64,000 nt of DNA from assembly GCF_000001735.4 (NCBI RefSeq), contig NC_003075.7:15253001-15317000 (forward strand), in the 5' to 3' direction. The notes beneath the pieces are model-generated. The model was not told the DNA's origin. It worked only from the letters and a program-made list of their open reading frames with translations, and did not search any database. Below, one piece after another: positions 33,803 to 47,200 of this stretch; position 1 is the first letter of the stretch, and each line of letters starts with the position of its first letter. Both the position numbers and the translations under genes were made by a program. The DNA comes from Arabidopsis thaliana. Lineage: Eukaryota > Streptophyta > Magnoliopsida > Brassicales > Brassicaceae.

Positions 33803-36800
33803 TAAATTCAATCAAAATAAAACCCTAGAAAACCCAGAAAAATCTCACTCCAAGGAAAGCAAGTAATCTTCCAAACTTTATTCCTAATAAAAATGATGAC
33901 TTTGGAGATTAATCGATTCAGAATCAGATGCAAAACATCAAACACTTTCCTCTCTCTTTTTTTTTCGTCTCTTTTATTACCCTTCCAACTTTCAATAAAT
34001 CAAACCAAACCCAGAAATCTAGTTAGCAATTACACAAACAGAAACAAACAAACCCAGACACAGAAATTTTCACAGCTACCAAACAACCACCGAAAAAATT
34101 GCAAGAACCGAAACCAGAGAATTCCCAGAAAGGGAGTAACTTTTTAACTAAGACACTCAAACGAAAGAAATCGAGTATAGATAAGGTCTTCTACTTTAAA
34201 GGGTCGCCGGCGAAAAGTTTATCCGACGGCGAGAGTTTAGCGGAAGAATCAAAACGGTGTGATAGTTTCTCTAGAGAGAGAGAGACCCAGTAAACAAAAG
34301 AATGATATATCGGAAAGAGAAACTTTTTTGTTTTTCGACAGTTTTTTTTTTTCTCGCGATGCCCGACGGAAACTGACAAAGTGCATGACAGTGAAGCACA
34401 AGGTTTCACAGCATCACTTGCGACTTCGGTTATAAAAAAAAAATCTTGCTAATATAGAGTACAGATATTAATCAAATGTTAATTACACAACTTTTAATCA
34501 CTAAAATTTTGCTTTTTCTGTCAACAAAATTAATTATGTTTTATTTGTGTTAAACTTTAAGAATTTTTTTTAGAAAAATGTGTTCAGGTTCCGAATCTTT
34601 TCTTCTTCCTTTTTCTTTAGCTAAGATTCTTTTAATTAGTTTCACATATAGACTAGTGAATTGTGATCATCTAATATTAATGGTAGTTTACCAATTTTAC
34701 CATATTCAACTTTGTGGTAACGTATGAGTTAGGCCTGAATTAAATCACTTGGACTTCAGAACATCAATGACATATTTAAAATTTTATTTGCAAAAATCGC
34801 AATAACTTCTAACATTTATCACAGAAGTTCCAACATTTTCTGTATTCCATGAGGAAGAGGAAGTGAATATATAATTTGTGTGTGAATATGGATGATCGGT
34901 ATACTTGATAATATAATAGTATAGTTAGTAAGCTAATTTTGTTTTTATCCTAAAATAATGTGATTGGCCCCCAGCTCTAAGACTTCAGATTAAAAATTAG
35001 GAAAAACACACATAATTTTACATACAACTTTGTTTTAGATATTGACAAAGATATTATATTAGTTGACTCATTTGTTATGAATGACTAAAAAAATTTGTTG
35101 AGTCATCTGTTATGTATGACTTCGCTTGGAATTCAATTATGATATCTTGCTACATGAGTAATATATAAAAGGGATGAATATTTTTCACCTCTTTAATTTG
35201 TTTGGCGGAAATAACGAAAGTGGTGATCTCTATTGATTTACGCGAGGGTTAATTATAAAATGAACCTAAATCTAAATGAGTTACGTTTGTTTTGTCTATT
35301 GCCTACATTTCGTGGCAAATGGTAAATTTAGGGATGATCGGCGAACAAAATTGCTAGAAAACATGTTAACGATACTATAGAAATAGAGGTCCATGTGCAT
35401 ATTCTAACGTATAACTTACAACCAATTTGTAGATGAAATCAATTGACATGTAATAGTAGACTGATCAATGCCAACTGAATAGTACGAGGTGGAAGCACAA
35501 AGCTCACTATATACGAGACTCATCGCTTCAATTCGTTGTCGATCTTCGAATTTTTGATCAACTTCATCCTCTAAGCCGTAATGAGCTTCTCTCCACGCAG
35601 GTTCGGTCCAACGTTTGTGGATGCAGGATGCTCTATCCAATCCAAAGTAAAACACATTAGTTATAAGTTGTGTTATTTCGTTAATAAGAACAAATTCTTA
35701 AGATTGCTTTGTTTTTTTTGCTTCCAAATTTTGACCATAAATATGAGGTCCGCGTCCAAGTCTTCTTCCTCTTGCCTATGCTTTGAACATGACTTGTCTC
35801 CGTACTTTCAGCAGCTTGTAGTTGTCTACATACACGTGTAGAGAAATGGGTCGTCGAACTCCTCGTCGTATGGAGCTGATGCCGGTACGAAGACGTATGC
35901 CATGTATGGGCTGACTTTTAATTTGTCGCTTCTCTTCAACGTATGGCTAAGAGCAGTGTTATTGTAAGGAAGAAGGATACATCTTAAGCCTTGGCCATTT
36001 TTAAAAAAGTGCTGTGTATGTGTTTGGTGATGTATTTTTGTGATACGTGTGTGTTTATACTTTATAGACTGAAAAAAAATCTTGGATTGTTTTTTCACAT
36101 TTATACTCTTGCATGAATGCAGCTGAAATGACGTTGCGTTTTCTTACTAAGAAACGTTATAGTGTTTGTGACCAATGCAATATTTGTTCCGATCCTCTCA
36201 CATAAAAAGGAGTAGATACAAACGAATTCCACGAACCAATATGTGTCTGAGAATTTCAAGTGAGGAGTTTTGTACCAGATGATTTAAGTGTGGTCGTCTT
36301 TGTATACTATTTTTTGGTTGGTGGGACAAGTAGTAATGGTCTTCAAATCTTCCTTCCTAACTAGAAACTGAAACTTTGTCCCTCTAAAAATATACGAGTG
36401 TTTCGTAACTTCCGTTCCCTTTTAACATAGCAAGTACTTGTACATCTCTAATTTTGTATACATCGTGCCAAACTGTTTGTCTTACTACCAATCGATATCG
36501 AAATATAAACATAGGAAATGGTCAAACACTTGGTATTTCATTTTAAAACATAGGTCGGCAATAACAAATGACAACTTTGACACAAGATATAGATAATAAA
36601 TGTCAATGTACTATTCAGACGGCATAAATAAATTCAGTTGACCCTTAACTTGTCTTTCGGATTTCACATTTATATAGACAAACTCAAATGCATTATTCGA
36701 CACCAAAACCCAACCAACTCATTAAGTACTCATTGACTTTTAATCATTCATCAATTTAGTCAACTTTACTTTCGCGAGCAATCCAACGGCCACCAAGTCA

Positions 36801-37064
36801 TTTATATTAATTAAGGAAAAAAACAATGAATAATGAAAAGTAAATGACGAACATAAGTCTATATCATTTGGTGCGCAATTAATTTCATAACCTCTACGGT
36901 TCTACCTAATACCCATATCTACTAATCATCAACAACAATAGTATAAAACATTGCACCACCACTAATTTTTCTCTATTTAAATTGATTTCTTAATAAAAAA
37001 ATTTACAAATTTCAATCCATCTAAAGTACTCAAAAAATCAAAAAACAAATAGTACAAAAAAAAG
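33803..37064. other. EXO70G1 leader and 2.6 kb gene-poor gap
   Basis: 33803-34430 should be the EXO70G1 5'UTR and promoter; it holds short GC-richer patches near 34195-34240. From 34430 to 37064 the DNA is very AT-rich. The only hint of coding is two unlinked minus-strand frames at 35416-35655 and 35826-36098, listed separately. The last stretch before 37064 is the WRKY11 3'UTR. Confidence 0.45.
35416..36098 (-). other. Possible small unrecognised gene or gene relic
   Basis: Two minus-strand frames stand out from AT-rich surroundings by ordinary amino-acid composition. The upstream one (to 35826) contains KLKVSPYMAYVFVPASAP then DEEFDDPFLYTCM; the downstream one (35655-35416) contains WTEPAWREAHYGLEDEVDQK and RQRIEAMSLVYSELCASTS. 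They are in different frames with stops between, as for exons of one spliced gene or pieces of a decayed one. I recognise neither. The segment is locally less AT-rich than its flanks. Confidence 0.25.
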
Positions 37065-38458
37065 TCAAGCCGAGGCAAACACTAAATCATTAATGCCTGA
37101 AGAAGAAATATTCTCCTGCATCGCGGATTGGTTATGACGGTGCTCTCCTTCGTATGTCACAATAAGCATCGCTGGATCATCTAATGCTCGTTCCACGTGT
37201 TTCCTCGCTGGACATCCTCTGAATGTACTGCACTTGTAGTAACCACTGGATCGCAAAAAACAAATAAACACCGTTAGATCGCGATTAAATTAAATACCAA
37301 CGGTGGATATTAGACGGGTGTAGGATATTTACCGTGGGTGTGGTGAGCCCTTGATCGGTTTTTGTCCGTACTTCCTCCACGAATATTCGTCCGGTGGAAT
37401 ATCGGCGATCTTTGCACTTATCGCCGGTACTCTCACGGTTCTCTTCATCCGATTTTTCCTGCTTCATTAAAAATCAAATAGAAAATATTAATTAACGGAA
37501 AAAACATTGGGTTCCAAAAGTCAACGGTCAAAACTTGAGTTATTCATTGAGCTCAACCGGTTCTAGTCATTGTCGGCGCGCAATACCAAAACATGCCCGA
37601 CATTTAAAGCAACTAGACCGATAACCGGGACAGTATTACTAAACCGGGTTCACCTAATTGAATTATTAGACTATTTTTTAATTATTGATATAGCGAGGGT
37701 AATAGTCAACTATGGGTTGAAACTTTTGAAATTAAATAACTGAAGTCACTGAGTAGTTGTTAGAGCGACAGGTGGGTGACGTAACAATACCTTTTCTTGC
37801 AATGGCACTTTCCGTAGGCGGAGCCGGAGACTTTTCCGGAGAAACTCTCTGAGTGCTCATGCTCGAGACATCTCTTTCTGTAAGGATGACCAGCCAACGG
37901 TGGTTTTCCGGAAGAGTTAACAGGCTGCAACGGAGCAGAAGCAAGGAAGATTTTTCCATTGGAGACGCTGCCGTCTCCGGTTATCGCCGACGACATGAAT
38001 GAGGAGTTTAAAGAAACACTGAAGTTTTCTTTGGAGAATTCCAGCTCGGCGCTCTTAGCTTTGGTGCCGAAGATGCTTGGTTTAGAGAAATCGAGTGTTA
38101 CACTAGACGGTGGAGGAACGATTTGAGGGTGATTCGTAGTTGTTCTCACTATCGGAGCCTCAGGTTGAGTATTTTTAACGATCTGACTCTGTAGTTTCTG
38201 AGATGCGGCAGAGGAAGTGGAGTGAACCGGTCCGCGTCTGAACCGAGCGTGACCAGTACGGTTAAGGAGAGAAATGACGGTTTTGAATTTAGAAACGGTG
38301 AAGTCAGTGATCTCGGAGCAGTCAACGTTGTGTTGTTGTTCGGGACGGTTAGAGAGGACACGGATCAGATGTTCCATACTTTGTAAACCTTGCGATGCAG
38401 CTTCCTGAATAGCCGTTTGATCATCTATCTTAGGGAAACGCATTAGATCGACGGCCAT
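37065..38458 (-). CDS. WRKY11: WRKY transcription factor, group IId
   Basis: Three exons, 38458-37791, 37461(or 37458)-37333 and 37245-37065, join to 325 or 324 residues because of a double acceptor. Residues about 55-80 hold the group IId calmodulin-binding/HARF region ([23 protein letters not shown]). A plant zinc-cluster segment (GKCHCKK) precedes the WRKY domain with WRKYGQK at about 250-256, then C-x5-C and H-x-H ligands; an intron interrupts the domain after the Arg of PR|GYYKCS, the usual place in this group. The protein binds W-boxes. Known as WRKY11, a negative regulator of basal resistance, acting with WRKY17. Upstream and intronic W-boxes suggest WRKY-mediated control. Corresponds to AT4G31550 from memory. 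Confidence 0.97.
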
Positions 38459-40300
38459 GATGATTTCTTGGTCTGAGGATTTTGGAGAGGAACGTTGAAG
38501 AAGAAGAAGACGAAGACGAGAGAGAGAAATGGTTGTGATGGAGAAGAGAGAAGAAGAAGGATGCGTGATATATGGGGAAAAGAGGAGGTGACCGGGTCAG
38601 ATTTTTGGTGATTTTTTAGTCAAACCGGGAAGGAGGTTTTGATCCAACGGCTGTGATTGAGTTGAGGATTTCCACGGAATAAAGCAATCAACAGTTTGGT
38701 CTCCTCAAAGTTCGAGGTTACTGGGACCCACCCCTGGCATCCGAATTTTATCGTTACTTCAAATTCAAGATATTTTTCAACCCAAAAAGATAATGGATGG
38801 ACAGAATTTTCTCTAAATAACAACACTCTTAACAAAAATCATTCAACTTAGCTTAAGCAAAAGGTGTAGAAAGAAGTTTGCATGACCAAAGTAAGTAAAA
38901 ATAATGTCAATGATTCATTCACACACAATGGAGAAAGAGGGCCAGCTGGAATTTGGTTGAGGCAAGAGAAGGAAGAGTTGTCAACGAGAGACAGAGATGA
39001 TTGATTAATCCCAAAATAATAATAATGGATACATTTGACTTTTATAAAGCTTTAATTATATATTATGTTTGTCCCAATTTGAATCTTCTGTATTCTTTCA
39101 AATTCTACGGACTTTAATATTTGTCAACTAGATTTACGATTAACTAATTCAAGACTAAGTTAAGGGGTTTCCATAACCAATAAATATTTGGCGCCGGACT
39201 TTTACTTCTTTTTTGTCTTTTTCTATTGATAAAATTTGACTGTTTACTTATTTACAACAAGAAGTTTTCATTTTAGAAACAGTCTTCACTTGGAAACTTT
39301 ATTAACCTCAAATTCACCTAAGTATTCTACACATATTGTGAAAACAACAAATAATAATAGTCATTATAATTAAAATAGCAGTAATGGTTTGACTAATGAT
39401 TTTAAAAGTCCACTAGAACAGCGATTCATCAATACGACAAAGGAAGGTGAAAAGCTGACTATTTAAAATGTTAAAGTAGTAGTGCTACTAAATTATTGTA
39501 AGAAAATAAAAAATAACGAATTTACGATTATTTCTTTGAACATAAAGCTATTTGACGACCTCGGTAACCGGGTGGTCCCATTAACTCTTATATGAACCAC
39601 TGGATTTTCGAAAGGTCAATCCAACGGTGGATCTGTGGATACAAGTGTTGACTATGTTTTTATGATTTTATGAGCCTATTAAAATCTCCAGCCAGCTATT
39701 AAGTTCTTGTCACGTGTCGACTTTTGTTATCATGTTCCACTATTGAAATTGTTTCAAAAATGAATGGAACAGAAATTAGGCAAGGCATAAAATTGAGAAA
39801 AAGGGAAAAAAAATTTATTTAGTGTTTTGATGAATTATTTTTGTTTGTAGAATTTTTATTAACGAATGATTGAAAAATAAAAAATATCGGAAATTGTATA
39901 TAGTGACATAAAATGTACTCGTATGTATCAACATTATCTTGGATACTAGTCCATTGGTTACAAAAATAAAATCTTCCAACTTGGATTTTAATCGTATTCA
40001 GTAATTGTGATTATCTTAGCTGGCAATAATTATATTGTCTCTCTATGTTTTGGAAATTAATCTGGACTTCAGCTTAAAATTCTTAAATTATTAACAAAAT
40101 AAAAAATGAAAATAGAACGTGTTGAGTGTTCATGTAACGTGTTTTATGGCTATATATGGGTGGGGAAGAAACCATGGATTGTTGTTATTTAAAACAGTTT
40201 CTTATGTCAACGATTAAATTATAACATGGGGTAGTTGACCCGATCGACCGAGTTGTATTATTATTGTCGTGCACGTCTATATTATCTACATAGTTACAAA
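38459..40300 (-). promoter_or_regulatory. WRKY11 upstream region with W-box cluster
   Basis: TTGAC[C/T] motifs were found at 38618-38623, 39035-39040, 39236-39241, 39389-39394, 39614-39619, 39648-39653 and 40235-40240, on both strands. Three more lie in WRKY11 intron 1 (37519-37524, 37526-37531, 37704-37709). GA-rich sequence at 38495-38555 is likely 5'UTR. Confidence 0.55.
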
Positions 40301-42218
40301 ATCTCAATGATCATCCTTTTTTCTATGTCTCAATCACTCATTGTGTTATAATATTTCTGAGCATCTCTTTTTCTTCCCGATCAATATTTGTTTGGTTAAC
40401 ATTAGAATAAGATAACAAATATATATTTGTAAGAGAAAAAACTAACATGTCAATGCGGTTTTGGAACTAGTCTTTCACTAATTTTAAAAGTAAACTTGTT
40501 TTTGTTCTATACATGCGGGGTAAAATCGTTCCCCGTATTAAAACTACAATGAAACATAAAACAAGATAAAAAAAAGTAAGATGATTTTTAGAAAACTAAA
40601 AATAAAATAATAAAATTATGCTCGTTTTTCTCTGGTTGTATTTCGTTCCAATAATTTATATTATTATTTTCTATCAAGCAGGTGCAAGAAACGTGTTCGT
40701 TAAATTGCATGTTGATATAAAAAAAAAATTAAAAAAAAATTGCATGTTAATTCTATCTCTACGACTCTGCAACGTTACGTACTATTTATTTTGTCGTATT
40801 AATAATTGAGTATATTTTGTACTTCATGACAAGAAGTTACATAACAATTTAACGGATAAAAAATATTAATTCAAATAATCTTGACATAACAATTATGTTA
40901 TTTTTTTTTAACAACAACTCAAACAAGTTCTTTAAACAACAAATGTTCTGATCACAAATCTCTTTTTTTTTTTTTTTTGTCAAGGATGATTATAAATCTT
41001 AAAATTAGAAATAACTACAGAGTTTATATACAGAGAAATATGGGATGATAAAAAAGACTAATATTTGTAGTCCTATTAGTTTTGTTTCATAAGTCTTAAT
41101 CTCACTTCAGTTACAGTTAATACATGCATGATCAATTCTACTATATATGCATATATAATGCATGCATGTTGTAGAGTTGAGGGTTATGACACAATGCTAT
41201 GCCTATTTTACTTGTACTAATTAAATAAACATTGAAAGAAAGCTGTAAGGAAGAATATGTAGATAAAAGACAAAAAGTAAAATGAGAGTGGAATCCAATG
41301 TGGACTTCAACTAGATGTCATATTTTGTATTTTTCTAATATCAATGTTTAACGCATATTTGGATGTAACGTTGGGTGTCGAATAATTTTGCTTTATATTC
41401 TTCACTTTAACGTCTAAACATGAACCAAGCACATGGTGGTCTTGGAAGATGAACTATAAATATCAAGAAAATGATGTATAATGGGTGATCCAAACCAAAG
41501 CACATATAATCTCTAGAGTTAAAGTGGGTCGAATAATCTCTAGAGTTTGTGGAACGCATAGTATCTTTGCCATTTAACGTACGTACGTATCTAGAACCAA
41601 TAATGATAAAAACTGTAGTGGATTAATTACTCGAAACTCAAAAGTCTTATTCCCAACATCAAGATAAGTGGTAAATTTTAATACTGGAATAAACCATTAT
41701 CCCACGAAAGAGAATATTATAAAGTTTATATATTGGTTGACTTTGTGTTAAATAATGATGGGATTATATTAAGAAAAACTTGTTAAATGAATATCAGAAT
41801 CAATAATCGTATCAATTAGACAACTTGATTAAGATTTGATTCTGGTCAGTAAAATATATGAAACATGCTCCATATGCTATCATATCTTCAATAAAATAAA
41901 CGAATTGAAGACGAGTATATCGCTATCATGGCAGGTTCCAATTAGTTATCTCCATCCTCTTTTTTGTTTCCACAAAGGAGCCACTTTGTGTTCTTTATTT
42001 TTGAAAATGTTTGATTGGTTAATTAACCAAGTGAAGTTGTAATACTATTATGCAAGAATTAATTGCAGCACTCTATGGGTTTCGTAATTTGGTTAATAGT
42101 TTAATGGGCCTCGTACAAGTCAGCCCATTGGATATATTTCAGATTAATCGGGTCGGGTCACAAATGATTATCCTTGTTGCCTTGCCTTTGCCAATCGTTT
42201 GTTTCCAAAATAAAAATC
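40301..42218. other. AT-rich intergenic DNA before HCF153
   Basis: No credible gene was found in this stretch of about 1.9 kb. Palindromic RY motifs CATGCATG occur at 41123-41130 and 41161-41168, and a TACGTACGTA motif near 41580-41589. TGGGCC at 42105-42110 and AGCCCA at 42122-42127 form the HCF153 proximal promoter pair, about 90-115 bases before its ATG. Confidence 0.45.
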
Positions 42219-43028
42219 ATGGCGAGACTTTTCGTCTCTATCCCTATGCAACCCACACAAATAAGCTTCCCTGCGTCTTCTTCTCAGCCACTATTATCTC
42301 CGCCGGCGAACAATTTCACCGATGGTGGAGCTGGGGGATTATGTCTTACACGGAGAATCAGAGACAGTTCCGTGGTGACGCGAGCAGGGCCTAGTACGAG
42401 CAGCTACTTGCTCGCGTTCGCCATTCCTGCTACTCTTATCGCCGCCACTGTCTTCACTTCAATCAAAATCGCTGACAAACTCGACGAAGATTTCCTTGAG
42501 GATGTAAGATCCTTCAATCTTCGTCATATCTAATTCAGATTCGATTTTTGTCTAGCTCTCTAGTGTTTTACCTTGCTTTAGGTCTAGTTTGTCTCAGTCT
42601 TAGTTTAGGTAATCGTGGTTAAGCAAATTTTATTTGGGGGAAACAATTAAGCAAATGACTAACTTTTGAATTTTGGGTTGAATTGGTTCAAGTTGTTGAA
42701 TTAACGGCATCGTTAGAAAGTAAGAGATAATCACATCCTCTAAGAGCGCATTGCAATCTAATAGAATTGAATCTATCTCTTTCTGGAAGGAGCTCATTCT
42801 TATATCCTTGAGGTGGAATGGATAGAAACAGTGTTATTGTATCATCTATAAGGTCTGTAAAACTAACTGCTTTGTACTATTATTTTTCTGCTTCTGTAGA
42901 TTGCGTTGAACCAAGCGATAAAAGCAGCAGAAAAGGGAGAGAATGGAGAAGGTGATATCTCACTGGACGATGTGATTCAAGAACCTGTGCTTCAACGAAC
43001 ACGTAACCGGCCTAAACGTGAAGTTTAA
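42219..43028 (+). CDS. HCF153: Thylakoid protein HCF153, cytochrome b6f accumulation factor
   Basis: Two exons, 42219-42503 and 42900-43028, join to 137 residues. The N-terminus (MARLFVSIPMQPTQISFPAS and Ser/Thr/Arg-rich sequence to about 58) reads as a plastid transit peptide. A single hydrophobic helix (SSYLLAFAIPATLIAATVFTSI) follows, then a charged C-terminus ending RTRNRPKREV. HCF153 is described as a small thylakoid membrane protein needed to accumulate the cytochrome b6f complex; the mutant is high chlorophyll fluorescent. The frame is open for another 15 codons upstream of 42219, but ATG 42219 gives the sensible transit peptide. Corresponds to AT4G31560 from memory. Confidence 0.9.
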
Positions 43029-44060
43029 AAACGCACACACAGCTTCTTCATGATGGGAATAGACGTTGTAACTGTAATACATGTTGTGTTTTGTATAAGA
43101 AAATTTAAGCGTGTAGCCTTTCCTAGTCCCGTTTATAGTTGTAGTTACTGGTTTTACATTACCGTTTGATCATTTTGTAAAGAAAAAACGGATGATGAAT
43201 CAAAAACCTCATTACAGTTACCATTTTAAGTTGAGAGCAGATTATTTTATTGTGGCCGAGCTTTCTTCTGCTGTAAATTTGTAATTTTGGAAGAAATAGA
43301 AGGACATCTTTTGTATGCTTCCATTGACCAAATACTGTTTCGTGTAATCGTCTAATCCGTTTTAGATTGGGCTTTTAAGGCCCAGTATGAGTTGTCTCTT
43401 TACTTTTGAAGTAGTAGTGTTTAGGAATTCTTCTCTTCGCTTCAAATCGACGTCTGTGTGAGGTTAAATCGCGTCGCGTTTTCATCTAGCAGTTTTTTTT
43501 GGTTCAAACGAACGAGACACACCAGCTAAAGGCCATTTGCGTTAGATCTAAGGAGAGAGCGACGTATACGTGGTTTCAAGCAAATTCTCCACGGGAAGGA
43601 GATTAACGAGCAAAGTCGATTTCAGTCTCCTTTGTGGAGTTTTCTCTTCAACGCATCGAGGGTATGGTTTAGCTCAGTTTCGTGATTTCTAGCGTGTTAT
43701 TCATCGAGTTCCTGTGTGTAATTTGATGATCTCCAATTGTGGTTATTGGAAACGAGTTTGGATTTAGCTTCTGATGGGTTTGTTTTTCAATTGAATCTGG
43801 AGATTGATTTTCGTTTAGCTGCTGCACAATTTGGGTCTGTTTTTTTACAAAATTTAAAGCCACACAAGCTTTTTATTTGTCTTGTTCATAATTCTAAGCC
43901 ACTATATTTGTGTCGGTATCATATAAGTTTTGTGAAATTTAGCTCAGTTTTCTTTGTTGTGATTGGATTCTGCGTCAATCAGGTGGCACGAACCATGGTT
44001 ATCTAAACTTGGTGGTGATCCACGAAGAGTCATTGTGGGAACAAGAACACAGTGAATCGA
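43029..44060 (+). other. HCF153 3'UTR and promoter/5'UTR of coiled-coil gene
   Basis: 43029 to about 43300 is the HCF153 3' flank. TGGGCT (43368-43373) and GGCCCA (43379-43384) are the promoter pair of the next gene. A spliced leader is likely, with a CAG acceptor at 43980-43982, about 80 bases before the ATG at 44061. Confidence 0.5.
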
Positions 44061-44183
44061 ATGGACAAGAAAAAGAACCGTGCTGATCCGCTTGCTGCTG
44101 GGCGCCAGAAGGTTAGCTTCGTTGTCCTTAAACCTACCTCTTTGGAATTTGGGTAAAGTTGCTTAGTTATCACAAATGTCAGT

Positions 44184-44219
<36 letters not shown>

Positions 44220-47200
44220 ACCCAACTTGTCTCTACTTGATTACTTGTCCTGCCTAGATTTATATATATATAGATAGAGAAACATTGGATGAAAATGTTT
44301 TAATCGCTTAGTTTCGTATCCTCATTTCAGCTTCAACAATTTCGTCAAAAGAAGGCTGACAAAGGCACTGATCAGAAAAAGGACTCCAAAGGCAGTACAA
44401 GCCAAGGCAAATCCTCCAAAAAATCTAATAAATCTGAGAAGCATGAGCGTAAACCTGACACTAGTGCTGTCAGTGACGAGGCACAAGCTCCATCCCCTGT
44501 GACTGTAGGAGGAGCTACATCTCATGTGAATGTTGCTGAGGAGGTTGTCGATTCTCCACAAACTTCTTCAGATACAAAAGCTCACGAATATGTTTCAGTC
44601 CATGGTTCCTCATCAGAGCCTGATGCGCTTCAGCCAGGACACACCACTTCTAATGATGGATCTGAAGCGAGAAAAGAAGTAGTTAATTCTGAAAATGATA
44701 TCAGTAAATCTTTATCCACTGAAGAAGAGAATGTGAAGTCTATCAACAGTGGAGTGGCTGGCACAGTGGATTCTTTGATATCTGACCCTGCAGATTCTGA
44801 GAAGGGAGTTACACATGACGATGCATCTAATGTTGATGGAATCTTTGCTGCTTCTGGAAACATAGCGGAGGGGGAAGGTGTTGAAGTTGAAGGTGGTTCT
44901 GGGAATGTGGAAAAGCCGCATCAGCCATCCTCTCTCCAAGAATATATTCCTGATGTTTCCTTGATTCGTGCAAGGGGAGATCAGGTAACTGATGTAGGTT
45001 GTTCTCTCCTTCTCTTCATGCTTCTCTCTTCAATCATTTTCTTTATTACCTTTTCTCTGATAAGGGTAAAGAGGTTATGTCTATTGCATGCGACCTTTTG
45101 ATGTATAATTAAGTTCTCATTTGTTTCTGGGTAGGGGAAATGCAGGAAGAAGACATGGAGCAGTTTTCTGAATTATCTGCAAAGGCAGGCGTGGATAAGA
45201 TTGCAACTGAAGAAAGGCAAACAAGCTATCCAGCTGTTGTGGATTCATCTGCTTCTCCTTCACACTTTTCAGAGGGATCCTCAGTTGCCTTTGATACAGT
45301 TGAACTAGAAGGTATAAATGGTAATTTTAGAAGCCAACAGATTAGAGAAGCTGCAGAGCTTAACGAAGAGAAACCAGAAACATCTATTGATTTTCCTAAT
45401 AACAGAGATCACGTGCTTTCAGCTGAACCTGAGGAAAGCTCTGTTGCAGAAATGGCCAGTCAGCTGCAATTGCCTGAGAGCGTCAGTATATCTGGAGTTT
45501 TGAGCCACGAGGAAACTCGTAAAATTGACACATTGAATTTATCTGCAGAACTTACCTCTGCTCATGTTCATGAAGGCCGCTCAGTCAGCTTCTTACAGCT
45601 TATGGATATTGTAAAAGGACTTGGCCAAGATGAATATCAAATTTTGTGCAACGCAAGAGAGGCTGCTTCTAGTACTGAGCCAGGAACAAGTTCGTTGGAG
45701 CGACTAAGAGAAGAACTGTTTGTTTCGAGTACCATGGAAGATATACTCCATGTGCAACTCACAGAACAGTCTCATCTACAAATAGAGTTTGATCATCAAC
45801 ATAACCAATTTGTAGCTGAAATATCACAGCTTCGTGCATCATATAGTGCGGTGACAGAGAGAAATGATTCTCTTGCGGAGGAACTATCAGAGTGCCAGTC
45901 TAAACTCTATGCTGCTACAAGCTCAAACACGAACCTTGAAAATCAGCTTCTTGCTACAGAAGCACAAGTGGAGGATTTCACTGCTAAGATGAATGAGTTG
46001 CAGCTTAGCCTAGAAAAGTCCCTGTTGGATCTATCTGAGACAAAAGAAAAATTCATTAATCTTCAGGTAGAGAATGATACGTTGGTTGCAGTTATATCTT
46101 CCATGAATGATGAGAAAAAGGAACTTATTGAAGAAAAAGAATCCAAGAACTATGAGATTAAGCATCTTTCATCTGAGTTATGCAATTGCAAGAACCTGGC
46201 GGCCATACTAAAGGCAGAAGTTGAGCAATTTGAAAACACTATTGGTCCATTAACAGATGAGAAGATACATCTTGTGGAGGAAAAATATAGTTTATTGGGT
46301 GAGGCCGAAAAGTTACAGGAAGAATTGGCAAATTGTAAGACCGTGGTCACCCTGCAAGAGGTGGAAAACTCAAACATGAAGGAGACGCTTTCTTTACTGA
46401 CACGCCAGCAGACTATGTTTGAAGAGAACAACATACATCTCAGAGAAGAAAATGAGAAAGCACATCTAGAACTGAGTGCACATCTGATCTCGGAGACTTA
46501 TTTATTATCCGAGTATTCCAATCTAAAGGAGGGATATACTTTGTTAAATAATAAGCTCTTGAAGTTTCAAGGGGAAAAGGAACATTTGGTTGAGGAAAAT
46601 GATAAACTTACACAGGAACTTCTTACTCTTCAAGAGCACATGTCAACTGTAGAAGAAGAGCGGACTCATCTAGAAGTTGAGTTAAGAGAAGCAATAGCGC
46701 GCCTTGATAAATTGGCTGAAGAAAATACATCTTTAACTAGCAGCATCATGGTAGAAAAAGCAAGAATGGTAGACAATGGTAGCGCAGATGTGTCAGGGTT
46801 GATCAATCAGGAAATTTCTGAGAAACTTGGTAGAAGTTCGGAAATCGGGGTTAGTAAACAGAGTGCATCTTTTCTTGAAAATACGCAATATACAAATTTG
46901 GAAGAGGTTAGGGAATATACTTCTGAGTTTTCTGCCTTGATGAAGAATCTGGAGAAGGGGGAGAAAATGGTTCAGAACCTTGAAGAGGCAATTAAGCAGA
47001 TCCTGACCGATTCTTCAGTGAGTAAATCTAGCGATAAAGGTGCCACGCCAGCAGTATCAAAACTGATTCAAGCTTTTGAGTCAAAACGGAAACCAGAAGA
47101 ACCTGAATCTGAGAATGCACAGTTAACTGATGATCTGTCAGAAGCAGATCAATTTGTTTCTGTTAATGTGCAGATTAGAAATTTGAGAGGTTTGCTTGAT

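Noticed and set aside
42174-42218. Upstream start for HCF153
   Set aside because: The frame is open for 15 codons before 42219, but the first codon there is not ATG and the ATG at 42219 gives a normal transit peptide.
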